Origin: Clostridia bacterium
GTDB lineage: Bacteria; Bacillota; Clostridia; Lachnospirales; Lachnospiraceae
Length of the DNA stretch: 64,000 nt
Direction of reading: 5' to 3'
Assembly (NCBI GenBank): GCA_009929615.1
Contig: SAAB01000013.1
Coordinates: 1 to 64,000, forward strand
A model generated the notes under the pieces. That model made no database searches, had not been told where the DNA came from, and was given only the letters and a program-made list of their open reading frames with translations. This document shows positions 41,239-50,088 of this stretch, piece by piece (the stretch's first letter is position 1; every line of letters starts with the position of its first letter). The position numbers and the translations under genes were made by a program.

Positions 41239-41987
41239 GCCGCTGTTCCTCCTCTCTGAAATAATCTACGAAACAGACTGACAATTCCACGGATAATCCA
41301 TGGGAGCAGTCTTGTGCAGATAAGGATTGTCAAAATGACACTTATAATTCCCAGTGCCACCATAATAAATGATAATCCCATCATCAAAATGCCTTCCGGT
41401 ACGGAAACAACCATTCGTGCAATACTTGCGGCAAACAGAGCGATTCCACCGACTGAAAATCCAATTGCACATCCGGCTGCACCAATAAAAAAGCCGAAAA
41501 TACACATAAATACAGCGGCTATAACACCGAACACTGTACCACCGGCACCAAAAATTAACGGTAAGGCTAATACAATTAAAATACCAATCATGATATACTT
41601 TCCACGATTATTATTCACCGGAGTATCTTCTCTATCCGAATGAGCTGTTTCTGAATCCCATTCTTCATATGTCTCATCCTTTGTCTTGCTTTCTTTCCAG
41701 TCTTTACTTCCGTATACCTCAGGTACGTGAGACTCAGGCTCCATTCGGCCATCGGTAAATCCCTGCTCGCTGAATTCGCTCTTATCATCGCCACCACCGT
41801 TTAACGAGGATTTAATTGTCATAGCAATCTTTTCAGGTGCATCCAGGAGTCCATCTACAGAATCGGATTCTGCAATTCCTGCCGCATCCATATAATCTAA
41901 ATAATAAGTCAGGGCATCCTCCCTGTCTTTTTCATCGACATCCTGAAGCAGATATTCAAGCTGCTTCAAAAATTCCATGCGGGTCAT
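41235..41987 (-). CDS. DUF1700 / HAAS-domain membrane protein
   Basis: 250 residues. The N-terminal 60 residues (MTRMEFLKQLEYLLQDVDEK, then DREDALTYYLDYMDAAG) are the HAAS signalling helix bundle common in PadR-linked genes. A low-complexity acidic spacer (about 75-125) precedes four or five transmembrane segments from about 130 and a basic tail. It overlaps padR by four bases. HAAS domains are thought to relay a signal to PadR; that is family knowledge. Confidence 0.82.
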   Translation of the reverse strand: MTRMEFLKQLEYLLQDVDEKDREDALTYYLDYMDAAGIAESDSVDGLLDAPEKIAMTIKSSLNGGGDDKSEFSEQGFTDGRMEPESHVPEVYGSKDWKESKTKDETYEEWDSETAHSDREDTPVNNNRGKYIMIGILIVLALPLIFGAGGTVFGVIAAVFMCIFGFFIGAAGCAIGFSVGGIALFAASIARMVVSVPEGILMMGLSFIMVALGIISVILTILICTRLLPWIIRGIVSLFRRLFQRGGTAA

Positions 41988-42310
41988 TGACTCATCTCCT
42001 CCCTTTCAAACAGTTGCGTGATTTTGGATGAATAAGACTTCCATTCCGTCCGGTACAAATTCAGCTGAACCAGCCCAGCCGGAGTAATTCTGTAATATCT
42101 TCGATTTCGGCCACCAAACTGGACATCATACACTTCCAGACACTGGTCCTTTTGCAATCGCCTGAGTACAGGATACAACGTCGATTCCGAAATATCAATA
42201 ACCTGCCGGACATCCTGGGTAATTTTATAACCATAGGTTCCATCCTTTTCTTTTGATACAACCGAAAGAACAATCGCATCCAATAATGCGGCGCCCGTAT
42301 TAAAAACCAT
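41984..42310 (-). CDS. PadR-family transcriptional regulator
   Basis: 108 residues, the short PadR subfamily. The winged helix has LDAIVLSVVSKEKDGTYGYK, ITQDVRQVIDISESTLYPVL and RRLQKDQCLEVYDVQFGGRN, closing with RRYYRITPAGLVQLNLYRTE. It is the first gene of the operon and very probably autoregulates, because a perfect palindrome overlaps the -10 box of its promoter. Inducer unknown; the downstream genes are membrane proteins, so an envelope signal is likely. Confidence 0.92.
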   Translation of the reverse strand: MVFNTGAALLDAIVLSVVSKEKDGTYGYKITQDVRQVIDISESTLYPVLRRLQKDQCLEVYDVQFGGRNRRYYRITPAGLVQLNLYRTEWKSYSSKITQLFEREEMSQ

Positions 42311-42368
42311 TTAATCCTCTCCTTTCCTTTGCACTCACTTATTTTTTAATAATATTGTTTTTATAACC

Positions 42369-42389
42369 ATATTATATGCCGTATAATAT
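42369..42389. promoter_or_regulatory. Probable PadR operator
   Basis: ATATTATA-TGCCG-TATAATAT is a perfect 8+8 palindrome with a 5-base centre. It overlaps the -10 box (42371-42376) and spacer of the padR promoter, so a bound dimer would block RNA polymerase. AT-rich arms of this type are typical for PadR proteins. Confidence 0.65.
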
Positions 42390-42399
42390 TACTTGTCAA
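42371..42399 (-). promoter_or_regulatory. Consensus sigma-A promoter of the padR operon
   Basis: TTGACA, a 17-base spacer and TATAAT on the minus strand match the consensus at all 12 positions, the strongest promoter seen in the window. Such a strong promoter needs a repressor, consistent with the overlapping palindrome. Confidence 0.8.
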
Positions 42400-42474
42400 T
42401 ACATATTATATTTCACAACAATATTATTTTTCTTACAAAAATCTTACATGGGTAACTCAGAAAAAAATTAATAA

Positions 42475-42503
42475 TTGCACCCTTTTTGCATAACTGGTAC
42501 AAT
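42475..42503 (+). promoter_or_regulatory. Predicted sigma-A promoter of glycerate kinase
   Basis: TTGCAC, a 17-base spacer and TACAAT lie 38 bases before the ATG at 42542. Confidence 0.55.
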
Positions 42504-42541
42504 GACTTTATCATTAAGCTATGTACAGGAGGAGATAAAAT

Positions 42542-43669
42542 ATGAAAGTTGTCATTGCCATTGATTCATTTAAAGGCAGCCTGAGTTCCATGGATGCCGG
42601 GAACGCTATTAAAGCCGGTATTTTAAAGGCTGTCGATGCTCAAGTTATTGTCAAACCTCTGGCCGACGGCGGTGAGGGAACTACCGATGCACTCATCGAA
42701 GGTCTTGGCGGCGAAAAGATTTCCCTCACTGTTAAAGGACCATTAGAAACACCTGCCCAGGCCTACTATGGCTATTTAAAAGAAACGAACACTGCCATTA
42801 TGGAGATGGCTATGGCTTCCGGTATTACTCTGGTTCCACGAGGCAGCCTGAATCCACTGGCTGCAACCACCTACGGTGTCGGTGAGATGATTAAAGATGC
42901 GGCACAGCGCGGCATCCGAAATTTCATTATCGGTATTGGCGGTAGTGCTACAAACGACGGTGGTACCGGTATGCTCACTGCCCTTGGTTATGAGTTTCTG
43001 GATGCTCAGGGCCAGCCTGTTGGACTGGGTGCCCAGTGTCTGGAGAAGATTGTATCCATTTCAGATAAAAACAGGCTTTCCATCCTCGACGAATGCCATT
43101 TTCAGATTGCCTGTGATGTGGAAAATCCTCTCTGCGGACCAAAGGGTTCGACCTATATCTATGGACCTCAGAAAGGAGTGACAGAAAGTCAGCTTCCTAT
43201 TTTGGACAAAGGCATGGAAAACTACGGTAAGGCTGCGGAAGCTTTTACCGGAAAATCCACCATGACCATTGCCGGTACCGGCGCTGCCGGCGGTCTTGGA
43301 TTTGCTTTCCTCACCTTCCTTAATGCCACCCTTAAATCCGGAATTGATTTAATTCTGGATGCCGTCGCTTTGGAAACTGCTATGGATTCCGCCGATTATG
43401 TCATTACCGGTGAGGGCCGATTGGACCAGCAGACCGCTATGGGAAAGGGGCCTATGGGTGTTGCCCGACTTGGTAAAAAATACGGTGCTAAAACGATAGC
43501 TTTAGCCGGCTCGGTTACCGATGGGGCTGCTGCCTGTAATGATGCCGGTCTGGATGGATATTTTTCAATACTCTCTTCCGTATGCACTTTGGAGGAAGCT
43601 ATGGCTCCGGATATCGCACGTAAAAATCTTAGTTTAACCGCGGAACAGCTTTTCCGCTTATTTAAGTAA
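42542..43669 (+). CDS. Glycerate kinase (GlxK/GarK family)
   Basis: 375 residues, normal for the type I glycerate kinase family, which phosphorylates D-glycerate to 2- or 3-phosphoglycerate. Motifs: VVIAIDSFKGSLSSMDAGNA at the N-terminus, KPLADGGEGTTDALIEGLGG near 40, GIGGSATNDGGTGMLTALGY near 133, AGTGAAGGLGFAFL near 244 and TGEGRLDQQTAMGKGPMGVA near 292. RBS AGGAGG eight bases before ATG. Monocistronic. Members differ in 2- or 3-phosphoglycerate product; this cannot be told here. Confidence 0.94.
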   Translation: MKVVIAIDSFKGSLSSMDAGNAIKAGILKAVDAQVIVKPLADGGEGTTDALIEGLGGEKISLTVKGPLETPAQAYYGYLKETNTAIMEMAMASGITLVPRGSLNPLAATTYGVGEMIKDAAQRGIRNFIIGIGGSATNDGGTGMLTALGYEFLDAQGQPVGLGAQCLEKIVSISDKNRLSILDECHFQIACDVENPLCGPKGSTYIYGPQKGVTESQLPILDKGMENYGKAAEAFTGKSTMTIAGTGAAGGLGFAFLTFLNATLKSGIDLILDAVALETAMDSADYVITGEGRLDQQTAMGKGPMGVARLGKKYGAKTIALAGSVTDGAAACNDAGLDGYFSILSSVCTLEEAMAPDIARKNLSLTAEQLFRLFK

Positions 43670-43680
43670 ACTACATAAAT

Positions 43681-43718
43681 TAAGGGCAGTCCTGATACAC
43701 TCAGGGCTGCCCTTATAT
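43681..43718. terminator. Bidirectional terminator, glycerate kinase / tyrosine phosphatase
   Basis: TAAGGGCAGTCCTGA (43681-43695) pairs with TCAGGGCTGCCCTTA (43701-43715) with a single mismatch around TACAC, then TATTTTTAT. It sits between convergent genes. Confidence 0.85.
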
Positions 43719-43724
43719 TTTTAT

Positions 43725-44534
43725 CTAGGCTTCCAGATATAAATCCTTCAGCATTTTTCGTTTGTCCTTATTAAGTCCAAGAACCTCATCCAGGTAATTA
43801 TCCATATCCGTATATTTATTTTCTATAACTCTGTAAATACAGTCCAGATATTCCTTATGTACACTGAACATAGCCATAAGGCCCTGTCGAATCCCCTGCA
43901 TATCCAAACGTTTTTCCATGTCATCGCACAGTCTCTCGTTATCTTCTTTCAGCAAAGCATTCACACGGAAATAATCCGCTTCTATTATCTCTTTTGGAAC
44001 TTCCAATGCGGATAGAATCAGGATTGAAGCAATCCCTGCCCGGTCTTTTCCCGCCGTACAGTGCCACAATACAGCCCCTTCCTCCTGAGAAAGTAATTCA
44101 TCAAACATTCTGCCATAACACTTATGTGCCTTTTCACCAAGGATAATCTGTTCATAAATCCCTGCCATATAGTTTTCTGCACTAAAATCCGGTGATTCCA
44201 GATAGGATACAAGCTGCTCCATCATATCACCATCCTGGCCTTCCCTGGTAACGCCCAAAGCCTTCTCATCCAATACCGGAAGATGTAGATTAATGACGTC
44301 CGAAAGAACCGGGTCCGGATGTTCTTCCCGCTCTTTTGTTGTTCGAAAATCCAGTATCTTTTTCAAATGGATATTTTCCATCAGATATGTTAAATCTGAC
44401 TGGGCTGCACCAAAGAGTTCACCACTTCGAATCAGACGGTGCGGTTTAATATGCCTGCCATCCTCTGTCGGAAAGCCGGCAAAATCTCTTGTATTTTTAA
44501 GTCCCTCAAGGGGGAGCCTCTTAATCTCCATCAT
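43725..44534 (-). CDS. Tyrosine-protein phosphatase family (Y_phosphatase3 / IphP-like)
   Basis: 269 residues. LKNTRDFAGFPTEDGRHIKP near the N-terminus and the phosphatase loop VLWHCTAGKDRAGIASILIL near 160 (HCxxGKDR with the catalytic cysteine) are diagnostic of the IphP/LipA-type tyrosine or lipid phosphatases. No signal peptide, so probably cytoplasmic. It overlaps the flavodiiron gene by four bases (ATGA) and is thus translated with it. The substrate is unknown; protein phosphotyrosine or phosphoinositide are both possible in the family. Confidence 0.9.
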   Translation of the reverse strand: MMEIKRLPLEGLKNTRDFAGFPTEDGRHIKPHRLIRSGELFGAAQSDLTYLMENIHLKKILDFRTTKEREEHPDPVLSDVINLHLPVLDEKALGVTREGQDGDMMEQLVSYLESPDFSAENYMAGIYEQIILGEKAHKCYGRMFDELLSQEEGAVLWHCTAGKDRAGIASILILSALEVPKEIIEADYFRVNALLKEDNERLCDDMEKRLDMQGIRQGLMAMFSVHKEYLDCIYRVIENKYTDMDNYLDEVLGLNKDKRKMLKDLYLEA

Positions 44535-45736
44535 TCCTCCAAAGATGCTTTAATTGCATCCTTAAACGCAATCATCTGATCCATCTGGCTGTTCTTCGCT
44601 GCTGACTTCATCGTAAATACAGATTCAAGAACCTTGCTGTTCTTTAATTCCTCGAGCATCGTCCGCATCTGTTTACCACTGGCTGCAGCCCATGTCCCAT
44701 TTTCCATAAGTGCAAAAGTTCTGTTCGAAAGATTCAGCGCTTTCATATCGTAAAGTAGATTATGCATCAGTGGATAAGCATTACCATTATAAGTTGGTGA
44801 TGCCAGAATAATATGGCTGTATTTAAAAGCCTCACTGATAAGTTCAGAAATATGTGTCACTGAAATATCATAGACTGCCAGTTTGCTCACCCCATCCTCA
44901 GCCAGCATAGCTGCCAGGGCATTGACCGCACTCTCCGTATTTCCATACATTGATGCATACATAATAGCCACACCTTTGACCTCTGGTTCATAACGACTCC
45001 ACAGATCGTGCTTATTCATAAAATAATCCAGATTCTCTCGCCATACCGGTCCGTGAAGAGGGCAAATCATCTGAATATCGAGAGTAGCAGCCTTCTTAAG
45101 AAGGGCCTGTACCTGAGCACCATATTTGCCAACAATATTCGTATAATATCTGCGGGCATCATCCAGCCAATCTCGGTCAAAGTCCACTTCATCCGCAAAT
45201 ACAGTGCCATTCAAAGCTCCAAAACTTCCAAAGGCATCGGCAGAAAAAAGAATCTTTTCAAAAGAATCATAAGTCACCATGACCTCCGGCCAGTGAACCA
45301 TCGGTGCCATAACAAAAGTCAATTCATGCTTTCCAATTGAGAGGGTATCCTTCTCTTTCACCAACAGACTTCTTTCCTCTAGTGAAAACTCAAAAAACTG
45401 ACCTATCATCTGAAAAGTCTTTGCATTCCCTACCAGAATAACCTCCGGATACAGGTGGACAAGATTCTCAATATTTGCACAATGATCGGGTTCCATATGA
45501 TTAATAATTAAATAGTCTAATTTGCGGCCATTCAAAATATACTGAACATTTTCTATAAACTGCTGGCCTGCACCAGCATCTACTGTATCCATTAAGGCCG
45601 TCTTTTCATCCATAATAATATAGGAATTATAAGACACACCCCGTTTAACAGGAAAAATATTCTCAAATAAATTCAAACGTCTGTCATTTACTCCGACCCA
45701 GTAAACATCCTCTGTAATTTTACGTGCACACTGCAT
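44531..45736 (-). CDS. Flavodiiron protein (FprA-type O2/NO reductase)
   Basis: 401 residues. An N-terminal metallo-beta-lactamase-like domain with the diiron ligands (INHMEPDHCANIENLVHLYP near 80; APMVHWPEVMVTYD near 145; CPLHGPVWR near 225) is fused to a flavodoxin domain starting near 253 with IMYASMYGNTESAVNALAAM. These proteins reduce oxygen to water or NO to N2O and protect anaerobes. There is no fused rubredoxin. ATG at 45736 follows AAGGAG by eight bases; a longer in-frame start lacks a site. Confidence 0.94.
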   Translation of the reverse strand: MQCARKITEDVYWVGVNDRRLNLFENIFPVKRGVSYNSYIIMDEKTALMDTVDAGAGQQFIENVQYILNGRKLDYLIINHMEPDHCANIENLVHLYPEVILVGNAKTFQMIGQFFEFSLEERSLLVKEKDTLSIGKHELTFVMAPMVHWPEVMVTYDSFEKILFSADAFGSFGALNGTVFADEVDFDRDWLDDARRYYTNIVGKYGAQVQALLKKAATLDIQMICPLHGPVWRENLDYFMNKHDLWSRYEPEVKGVAIMYASMYGNTESAVNALAAMLAEDGVSKLAVYDISVTHISELISEAFKYSHIILASPTYNGNAYPLMHNLLYDMKALNLSNRTFALMENGTWAAASGKQMRTMLEELKNSKVLESVFTMKSAAKNSQMDQMIAFKDAIKASLEE

Positions 45737-45785
45737 TATAGCTGCTCCTTCCATCTCGAACTCTTTCTTAAATTAAGTACTAAGT

Positions 45786-45817
45786 AAAAAAACGGCTTAG
45801 TTTCATAAACTATGCCG
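45786..45817 (-). terminator. Terminator of mgsA
   Basis: On the minus strand CGGC-A-TAGTTT pairs with AAACTA-A-GCCG around a 3-base loop, followed by seven T. Confidence 0.85.
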
Positions 45818-45840
45818 CTCTCCTTATAGTTGAATAAAGT

Positions 45841-46233
45841 CTATTTATGATTGCGCCATTCTAAATCCCCATGCTCCAGGCCCATAATAAGTGCCTCAGC
45901 CGTAGCAATATTCGTTGCCATAGGAATACAGTAAGCGTCACATTGGTTCATGATTTCATAAATATCCGGTTTTTCCGTAGATGCCATGGATGGATTATAG
46001 AAGAAGATTACGACATCCATGCGATTATCTTCAATCATCTCAATAAACTGCCGTCCGCCGCCTATACTTCCCGGCAAAAACTTATTTACTTTCAAATTCG
46101 TTACTTCTTCAATTCTTCGCCCGGTAACTCCTGTAGCATAAATGGAATGTTTTCCCAACACTCTTTTATATGCGATACAGAAGTTTTCAATAAGTTCTTT
46201 TTTGTTATTATGCGAAATAATACCTATATTCAT
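45841..46233 (-). CDS. mgsA: Methylglyoxal synthase
   Basis: 130 residues. It converts dihydroxyacetone phosphate to methylglyoxal, a bypass relieving phosphate starvation or sugar-phosphate build-up. The MGS-like fold is seen in MNIGIISHNNKKELIENFCI, IYATGVTGRRIEE, LPGSIGGGRQFIEMIEDNRM (phosphate site) and FFYNPSMASTEKPDIYEIMN, where the catalytic-region Asp is conserved. ATG at 46233 has AAGGGGG ten bases before it; an upstream TTG overlaps that site. It has its own strong promoter. Confidence 0.93.
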   Translation of the reverse strand: MNIGIISHNNKKELIENFCIAYKRVLGKHSIYATGVTGRRIEEVTNLKVNKFLPGSIGGGRQFIEMIEDNRMDVVIFFYNPSMASTEKPDIYEIMNQCDAYCIPMATNIATAEALIMGLEHGDLEWRNHK

Positions 46234-46290
46234 CCCCAGCAATCCCCCTTTTTACATATACCACCCCATAAGTATACATACACTACTACT

Positions 46291-46320
46291 ATATTACTTT
46301 ATTTCTATGTTTTTTGTCAA
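46291..46320 (-). promoter_or_regulatory. Predicted sigma-A promoter of mgsA
   Basis: TTGACA, an 18-base spacer and TAATAT on the minus strand, followed by a leader of about 50 bases with repeated TAGTAG and GTAT. Confidence 0.6.
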
Positions 46321-46339
46321 TATCCTACAAAAAATACAT

Positions 46340-48136
46340 TTATTTTTTCCTTTTTTTAACAGTATTTACTGTAATTTTGCAGACTTTTCGATCATAGGTC
46401 CACAAACCATTGGCCTCTTCCTCGATATCCGAAAGCTGGGTGTAAACAGCCGCACATAATCCCTCTTCAATAAGCGGTTTTAATTCCTTATCCAACAATT
46501 CACGGAAAGCATCACTAAAGCTGTCCATATCCTCATATGTCCGGTAGCCATAAACATTCTCCACTGTGCTGTGTTCGGGAATTCTGCAGGCATAGCCTCC
46601 ATATTCGGATAAAACAAAAGCCCTGTCTGATTCATGCCTGACAGTCAATTTTCTAAAATAATTATGTTCACTCACAAAATCCCCGCATCCCATATCGAAC
46701 CAGCCACTGGCAGAATCTATCCACCGGCTTTTATCTTGCATTCTTATACGCTGTGTCACCTTCTCTGTATCAAACTGTCCCCATCCCTCGTTAAAAGGTA
46801 CCCAGCAGGCTACAGAGGGCGAATTAAACAACAGGTCTACCGTTTTACCGCTGTCCTCCAGCCAACGTCTCTGTGCCCTTATATCTCGACGTCCGGTTAT
46901 GGACGGATGGTCTTTTTTCATTTTGCGGAATCTGGCTACGCCTGTCGGAAGATAGCATAACAGAACCGGCGAATAAGTTCCTCCGCCATTAACCATATCC
47001 TGCCACACCAGCATTCCAAGACGGTCACAATGATAATACCAACGAAGACTTTCGATTTTAGCATGTTTTCTCAGCATATTAAATCCCAGGTTTTTCATGG
47101 ATTGTATATCAAAAATCAAAGCCTCATCCGATGGCGGTGTATAAAGGCCATCCGGCCAATATCCCTGGTCCAAAACACCATTTTGAAAATAAAATCTATG
47201 ATTCAGACAGGTTCTTAAAATTCCCTGTTCATCCTTCTCCATAGTGAAAATCCGCATGGCAAAATAACTTTTTACTCTGTCTTCATCTGCCGAAATTTCC
47301 AAATCATACAGAAAAGGCTGTTCCGGACTCCAGACCTTTTTTTCAGGGATATGTAATGTAATCACCGAAGATTCTCCGGTTTCTAAAGCCACACACTGAT
47401 TTCCATCGAAAACGGCCGCTGTGTATTTTCCTGCTTCCCGAAGACAGTCAATTTCCACCTGTATCCGGTCCCCATCATAGTCCGGTATAATCTTTAATCC
47501 CCGTATGTAATTTTCCGGAACCCATTCCATCCATACCGTCTGCCAGATACCACTCTGGGCCGTATAGAACATGCCGCCCCGCTGACACTTCTGTTTACCC
47601 TTGCCGGCCTCGCTATATTCGCTGTCATCCCGAACTAAAAGATAAAGTTCATTCATTCCCTCATGGAGATATGCAGTGATATCCCATTCAAAAGGCAGAT
47701 ATCCACCCCTGTGACTGCCGACGCATTTGCCATTAACATAGCCATGGCACCTTTCATCAACAGCCCCAAAATGAAGAAGGCATCTTTGATTCTTCCCAAT
47801 ATGTTCTATCTTTAAACGCCTGTGATACCACAAATATTCTCCAGGCTTTAACTGACGTTCTACTCCGGACAAAATACTTTCCGGCGAAAAGGGCACAAGA
47901 ATCTTTCCATCCCAGGATTTTGGCGGAAAACTCTGATGAATATCTGTTGCTGAAACGAAGCAGTAATCCCACCATCCATTCAGGCATTCCCACTGATTTC
48001 GTACCATCTGGGGTCTTGGATATTCTTCATGAACATGTTTCTTATCCAAAGTTTCTCCCCAGGGTGTCATCAGCGGTTTTGGCGGCTGATGCTCCTGACC
48101 CAGCTGAACACTTCGCAGTGCATCCTTTATATTCAT
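46340..48136 (-). CDS. Glycoside hydrolase family 2 protein (cytoplasmic)
   Basis: 598 residues. A sugar-binding jelly roll (about 25-200, with LLHFGAVDERCHGYVNGKCV), an immunoglobulin-like domain (about 205-300) and a TIM barrel. Acid/base is expected in ACWVPFNEGWGQFDTEKVT (about 450) and nucleophile in FVLSEYGGYACRIP (about 525). No signal peptide. The family contains beta-galactosidases, beta-glucuronidases and beta-mannosidases; the subgroup cannot be named. ATG at 48136 follows GGAGGAATAGGG. It lies 14 bases after the short pyruvate-kinase-like gene. Confidence 0.9.
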   Translation of the reverse strand: MNIKDALRSVQLGQEHQPPKPLMTPWGETLDKKHVHEEYPRPQMVRNQWECLNGWWDYCFVSATDIHQSFPPKSWDGKILVPFSPESILSGVERQLKPGEYLWYHRRLKIEHIGKNQRCLLHFGAVDERCHGYVNGKCVGSHRGGYLPFEWDITAYLHEGMNELYLLVRDDSEYSEAGKGKQKCQRGGMFYTAQSGIWQTVWMEWVPENYIRGLKIIPDYDGDRIQVEIDCLREAGKYTAAVFDGNQCVALETGESSVITLHIPEKKVWSPEQPFLYDLEISADEDRVKSYFAMRIFTMEKDEQGILRTCLNHRFYFQNGVLDQGYWPDGLYTPPSDEALIFDIQSMKNLGFNMLRKHAKIESLRWYYHCDRLGMLVWQDMVNGGGTYSPVLLCYLPTGVARFRKMKKDHPSITGRRDIRAQRRWLEDSGKTVDLLFNSPSVACWVPFNEGWGQFDTEKVTQRIRMQDKSRWIDSASGWFDMGCGDFVSEHNYFRKLTVRHESDRAFVLSEYGGYACRIPEHSTVENVYGYRTYEDMDSFSDAFRELLDKELKPLIEEGLCAAVYTQLSDIEEEANGLWTYDRKVCKITVNTVKKRKK

Positions 48137-48150
48137 CCCTATTCCTCCAA

Positions 48151-49134
48151 TCAAATACTCATTTCTGACATAGCCTCTCTGGCTGTCTTTACCAGATAGG
48201 TCATGGCCTCTTCCGGATACTCGCCCACCGCTGTTTCTCCGGTGAGCATAAGGGAAGACGCCCCATCCAGAACGGCGTTATATATATCCGAAACCTCCGC
48301 TCTGGTCGGCACCGGATGATGTTCCATTGAATCCAGCATCTGAGTGACCACCATAAATGGGATATTGGCATCCCGACACTGTTTTGAAAGCATCTTCTGG
48401 ACAGCCGGAAGTTTCCACAATGGTATTGCGTTTCCAAGGTCGCCTCTGGCAATAACAACTTCATCAACTTCGGAAAGAAAATCAGATAAGGCATTGACAC
48501 CTGCTGTATTTTCTATCTTGGCAAATATTTTAATATCCTTCAACTGTTCTTCTTCCAATACCTGTTTCAGGCAAATAATATCCTGTCTGTTCCTCACAAA
48601 GGGCAGCATAACGCCTGTAACTCCATACTTCCTGGCTAGTTTCAGATTATCACGGTCCTGCTGTGTCAATGTTGGTGAATCTATACCTGCACCTTCAACA
48701 GCAATACTCTTTCTTGATTTTAGAATACCCCCTCGGATAACTCTGCCAATAATCTGCCGTCCGTTACATTCCCGAACCTCTACTTCCAGTTTCCCATCAT
48801 CCAGCAGTAACTTCATGCCTTTTCTTCCCTGTTCCAATAGAATCTGCGGAACCGGAATGCCCCTGGCACCGAAAATGACATCACTTTCTGATTTCAACTG
48901 ACGGTTACCGGCCATTGTCCCGACACGCAGTTCCGGTCCCTGTAAATCCAAGAGAATTTTTGTTTTTATTCCAAGTGCACCGGCCGCAGATACTGCAAGA
49001 TAAATCCAATTCGCATGTTCTTCCAGCATACCATGAGACAGATTAAGACGGACTCCTGTCATTCCTGTCTCATACATCTTCGAAAGAACAGAATACCGGC
49101 AGCAGGATGGTCCTAATGTTCCATAAAACTCCAT
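48151..49134 (-). CDS. Short pyruvate-kinase-like protein lacking the C-terminal domain
   Basis: 327 residues against about 470-580 for normal pyruvate kinase. The A and B domains are there: TGVRLNLSHGMLEEHA, ILLDLQGPELRVG, LLLDDGKLEVEV, IFAKIENTAGV (catalytic Lys and Glu), VVIARGDLGNAIPL, MVVTQMLDSM and PTRAEVSDIYNAVLDGASSL with LTGETAVGEYPEEA. The allosteric C-terminal domain is absent, with a natural stop after TAREAMSEMSI. The usual Lys in KGPE is Gln, and SFVR is PFVR. ATG at 49134 follows GGGGGTGAAAAC. It may be an unregulated pyruvate kinase or an enzyme of a different reaction. Confidence 0.88.
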   Translation of the reverse strand: MEFYGTLGPSCCRYSVLSKMYETGMTGVRLNLSHGMLEEHANWIYLAVSAAGALGIKTKILLDLQGPELRVGTMAGNRQLKSESDVIFGARGIPVPQILLEQGRKGMKLLLDDGKLEVEVRECNGRQIIGRVIRGGILKSRKSIAVEGAGIDSPTLTQQDRDNLKLARKYGVTGVMLPFVRNRQDIICLKQVLEEEQLKDIKIFAKIENTAGVNALSDFLSEVDEVVIARGDLGNAIPLWKLPAVQKMLSKQCRDANIPFMVVTQMLDSMEHHPVPTRAEVSDIYNAVLDGASSLMLTGETAVGEYPEEAMTYLVKTAREAMSEMSI

Positions 49135-49159
49135 GTTTTCACCCCCGAAAATAATCGGA

Positions 49160-50011
49160 CTACTTCTCCAGATAATCAATCAAAGCATTTTTCTGTTTCA
49201 TCATCTGAATGTATCCGTGTCTGTAAAATTCCATAAGCCGTTCTCTGTTACGTTCTGCACGGGATATTGGTTTGATTTCCGGTCGGATAACAAAGATTTT
49301 CCCTTCTTCTTCCAATCGCTCTACCATATCCATCTGCCTGTTATAAAGGTCATAACGCATTGTAAGCACCTCAACCAGTTCCGGATAATCTTTAAAATAT
49401 CTCCGCCATACCCTGTCCATTCTCGGTGAAGGCTCTTTTCGATAACCTTTATTCCGGGTCAGTACAACAAATACCTTTTCATAGCCCATATCCAATGTTC
49501 TCTCTAACGGAATAGAGTCAGACACACCGCCATCTACATAGAAATTCCCATCGAGTTCCACACTTGGTGTCACCAGGGGCATACTTGATGAGGCACGACA
49601 CATCTGCATCAACCGTGCCCGGTCACTCGTTTCTGTAAAATATTCTGCTTTTCCGTTCGCTACATTCGTTGCAACAATTTCACAAAGAGTCCCGGATGCA
49701 AAGTACGTATCAAAATCAAATGGATACACTCCATTCGGGTATTTATCAAAAATAATATCCATATCAAAAATACTATGTTTTTTCAAGATAGCATTGACTG
49801 TCATATAGTCATTTTCCTTTTCAGGCATAAAACAATGACGGGTCCGGTCAAACTGTTTTGAAACAAAATCCACTGCATTACAGCTTCCCGCGGAAACGCC
49901 TACAACATAAGAGAAATCCACTTCTTTTTCCAAAAGAAAATCCAAAACACCAGCTGTAAATATGCCTCTGGTTGAACCACCTTCGAGAACTAATCCTGCC
50001 TTATATAACAT
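49160..50011 (-). CDS. Patatin-like phospholipase (YjjU-type)
   Basis: 283 residues of the patatin family of serine acyl hydrolases. Oxyanion hole GLVLEGGSTRGIFTAGVLDF at residues 6-25, nucleophile in VVGVSAGSCNAVDFV (GxSxG, about 40) and the dyad Asp in FYVDGGVSDSIPLERTLDMG near 165. It lacks a signal peptide. It probably hydrolyses lipid acyl esters on the cytoplasmic side of the membrane. It is separated by 25 bases from the pyruvate-kinase-like gene and begins after AAGAGGTGAGAAG. Confidence 0.92.
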   Translation of the reverse strand: MLYKAGLVLEGGSTRGIFTAGVLDFLLEKEVDFSYVVGVSAGSCNAVDFVSKQFDRTRHCFMPEKENDYMTVNAILKKHSIFDMDIIFDKYPNGVYPFDFDTYFASGTLCEIVATNVANGKAEYFTETSDRARLMQMCRASSSMPLVTPSVELDGNFYVDGGVSDSIPLERTLDMGYEKVFVVLTRNKGYRKEPSPRMDRVWRRYFKDYPELVEVLTMRYDLYNRQMDMVERLEEEGKIFVIRPEIKPISRAERNRERLMEFYRHGYIQMMKQKNALIDYLEK

Positions 50012-50035
50012 CTTCTCACCTCTTAAAAGTTTTAA

Positions 50036-50066
50036 AGAAAACCCCGCAATTTATTGCGGGGTTTCA
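50036..50066 (-). terminator. Terminator of efp
   Basis: AAACCCCGCAA and TTGCGGGGTTT form a perfect stem with loop TAAA, followed by TTCTTT on the minus strand. Confidence 0.9.
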
Positions 50067-50088
50067 ATATCGTTATCTGTTCACTCTA

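Larger units (their letters stand above)
42349..42428. repeat. 12-base inverted repeat flanking the padR promoter
   Basis: AATAATATTGTT at 42349-42360 and AACAATATTATT at 42417-42428 are exact complements separated by 56 bases. They bracket the promoter and the central palindrome and could be auxiliary regulator sites. AT-rich composition makes chance similarity more likely than usual. Confidence 0.45.
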
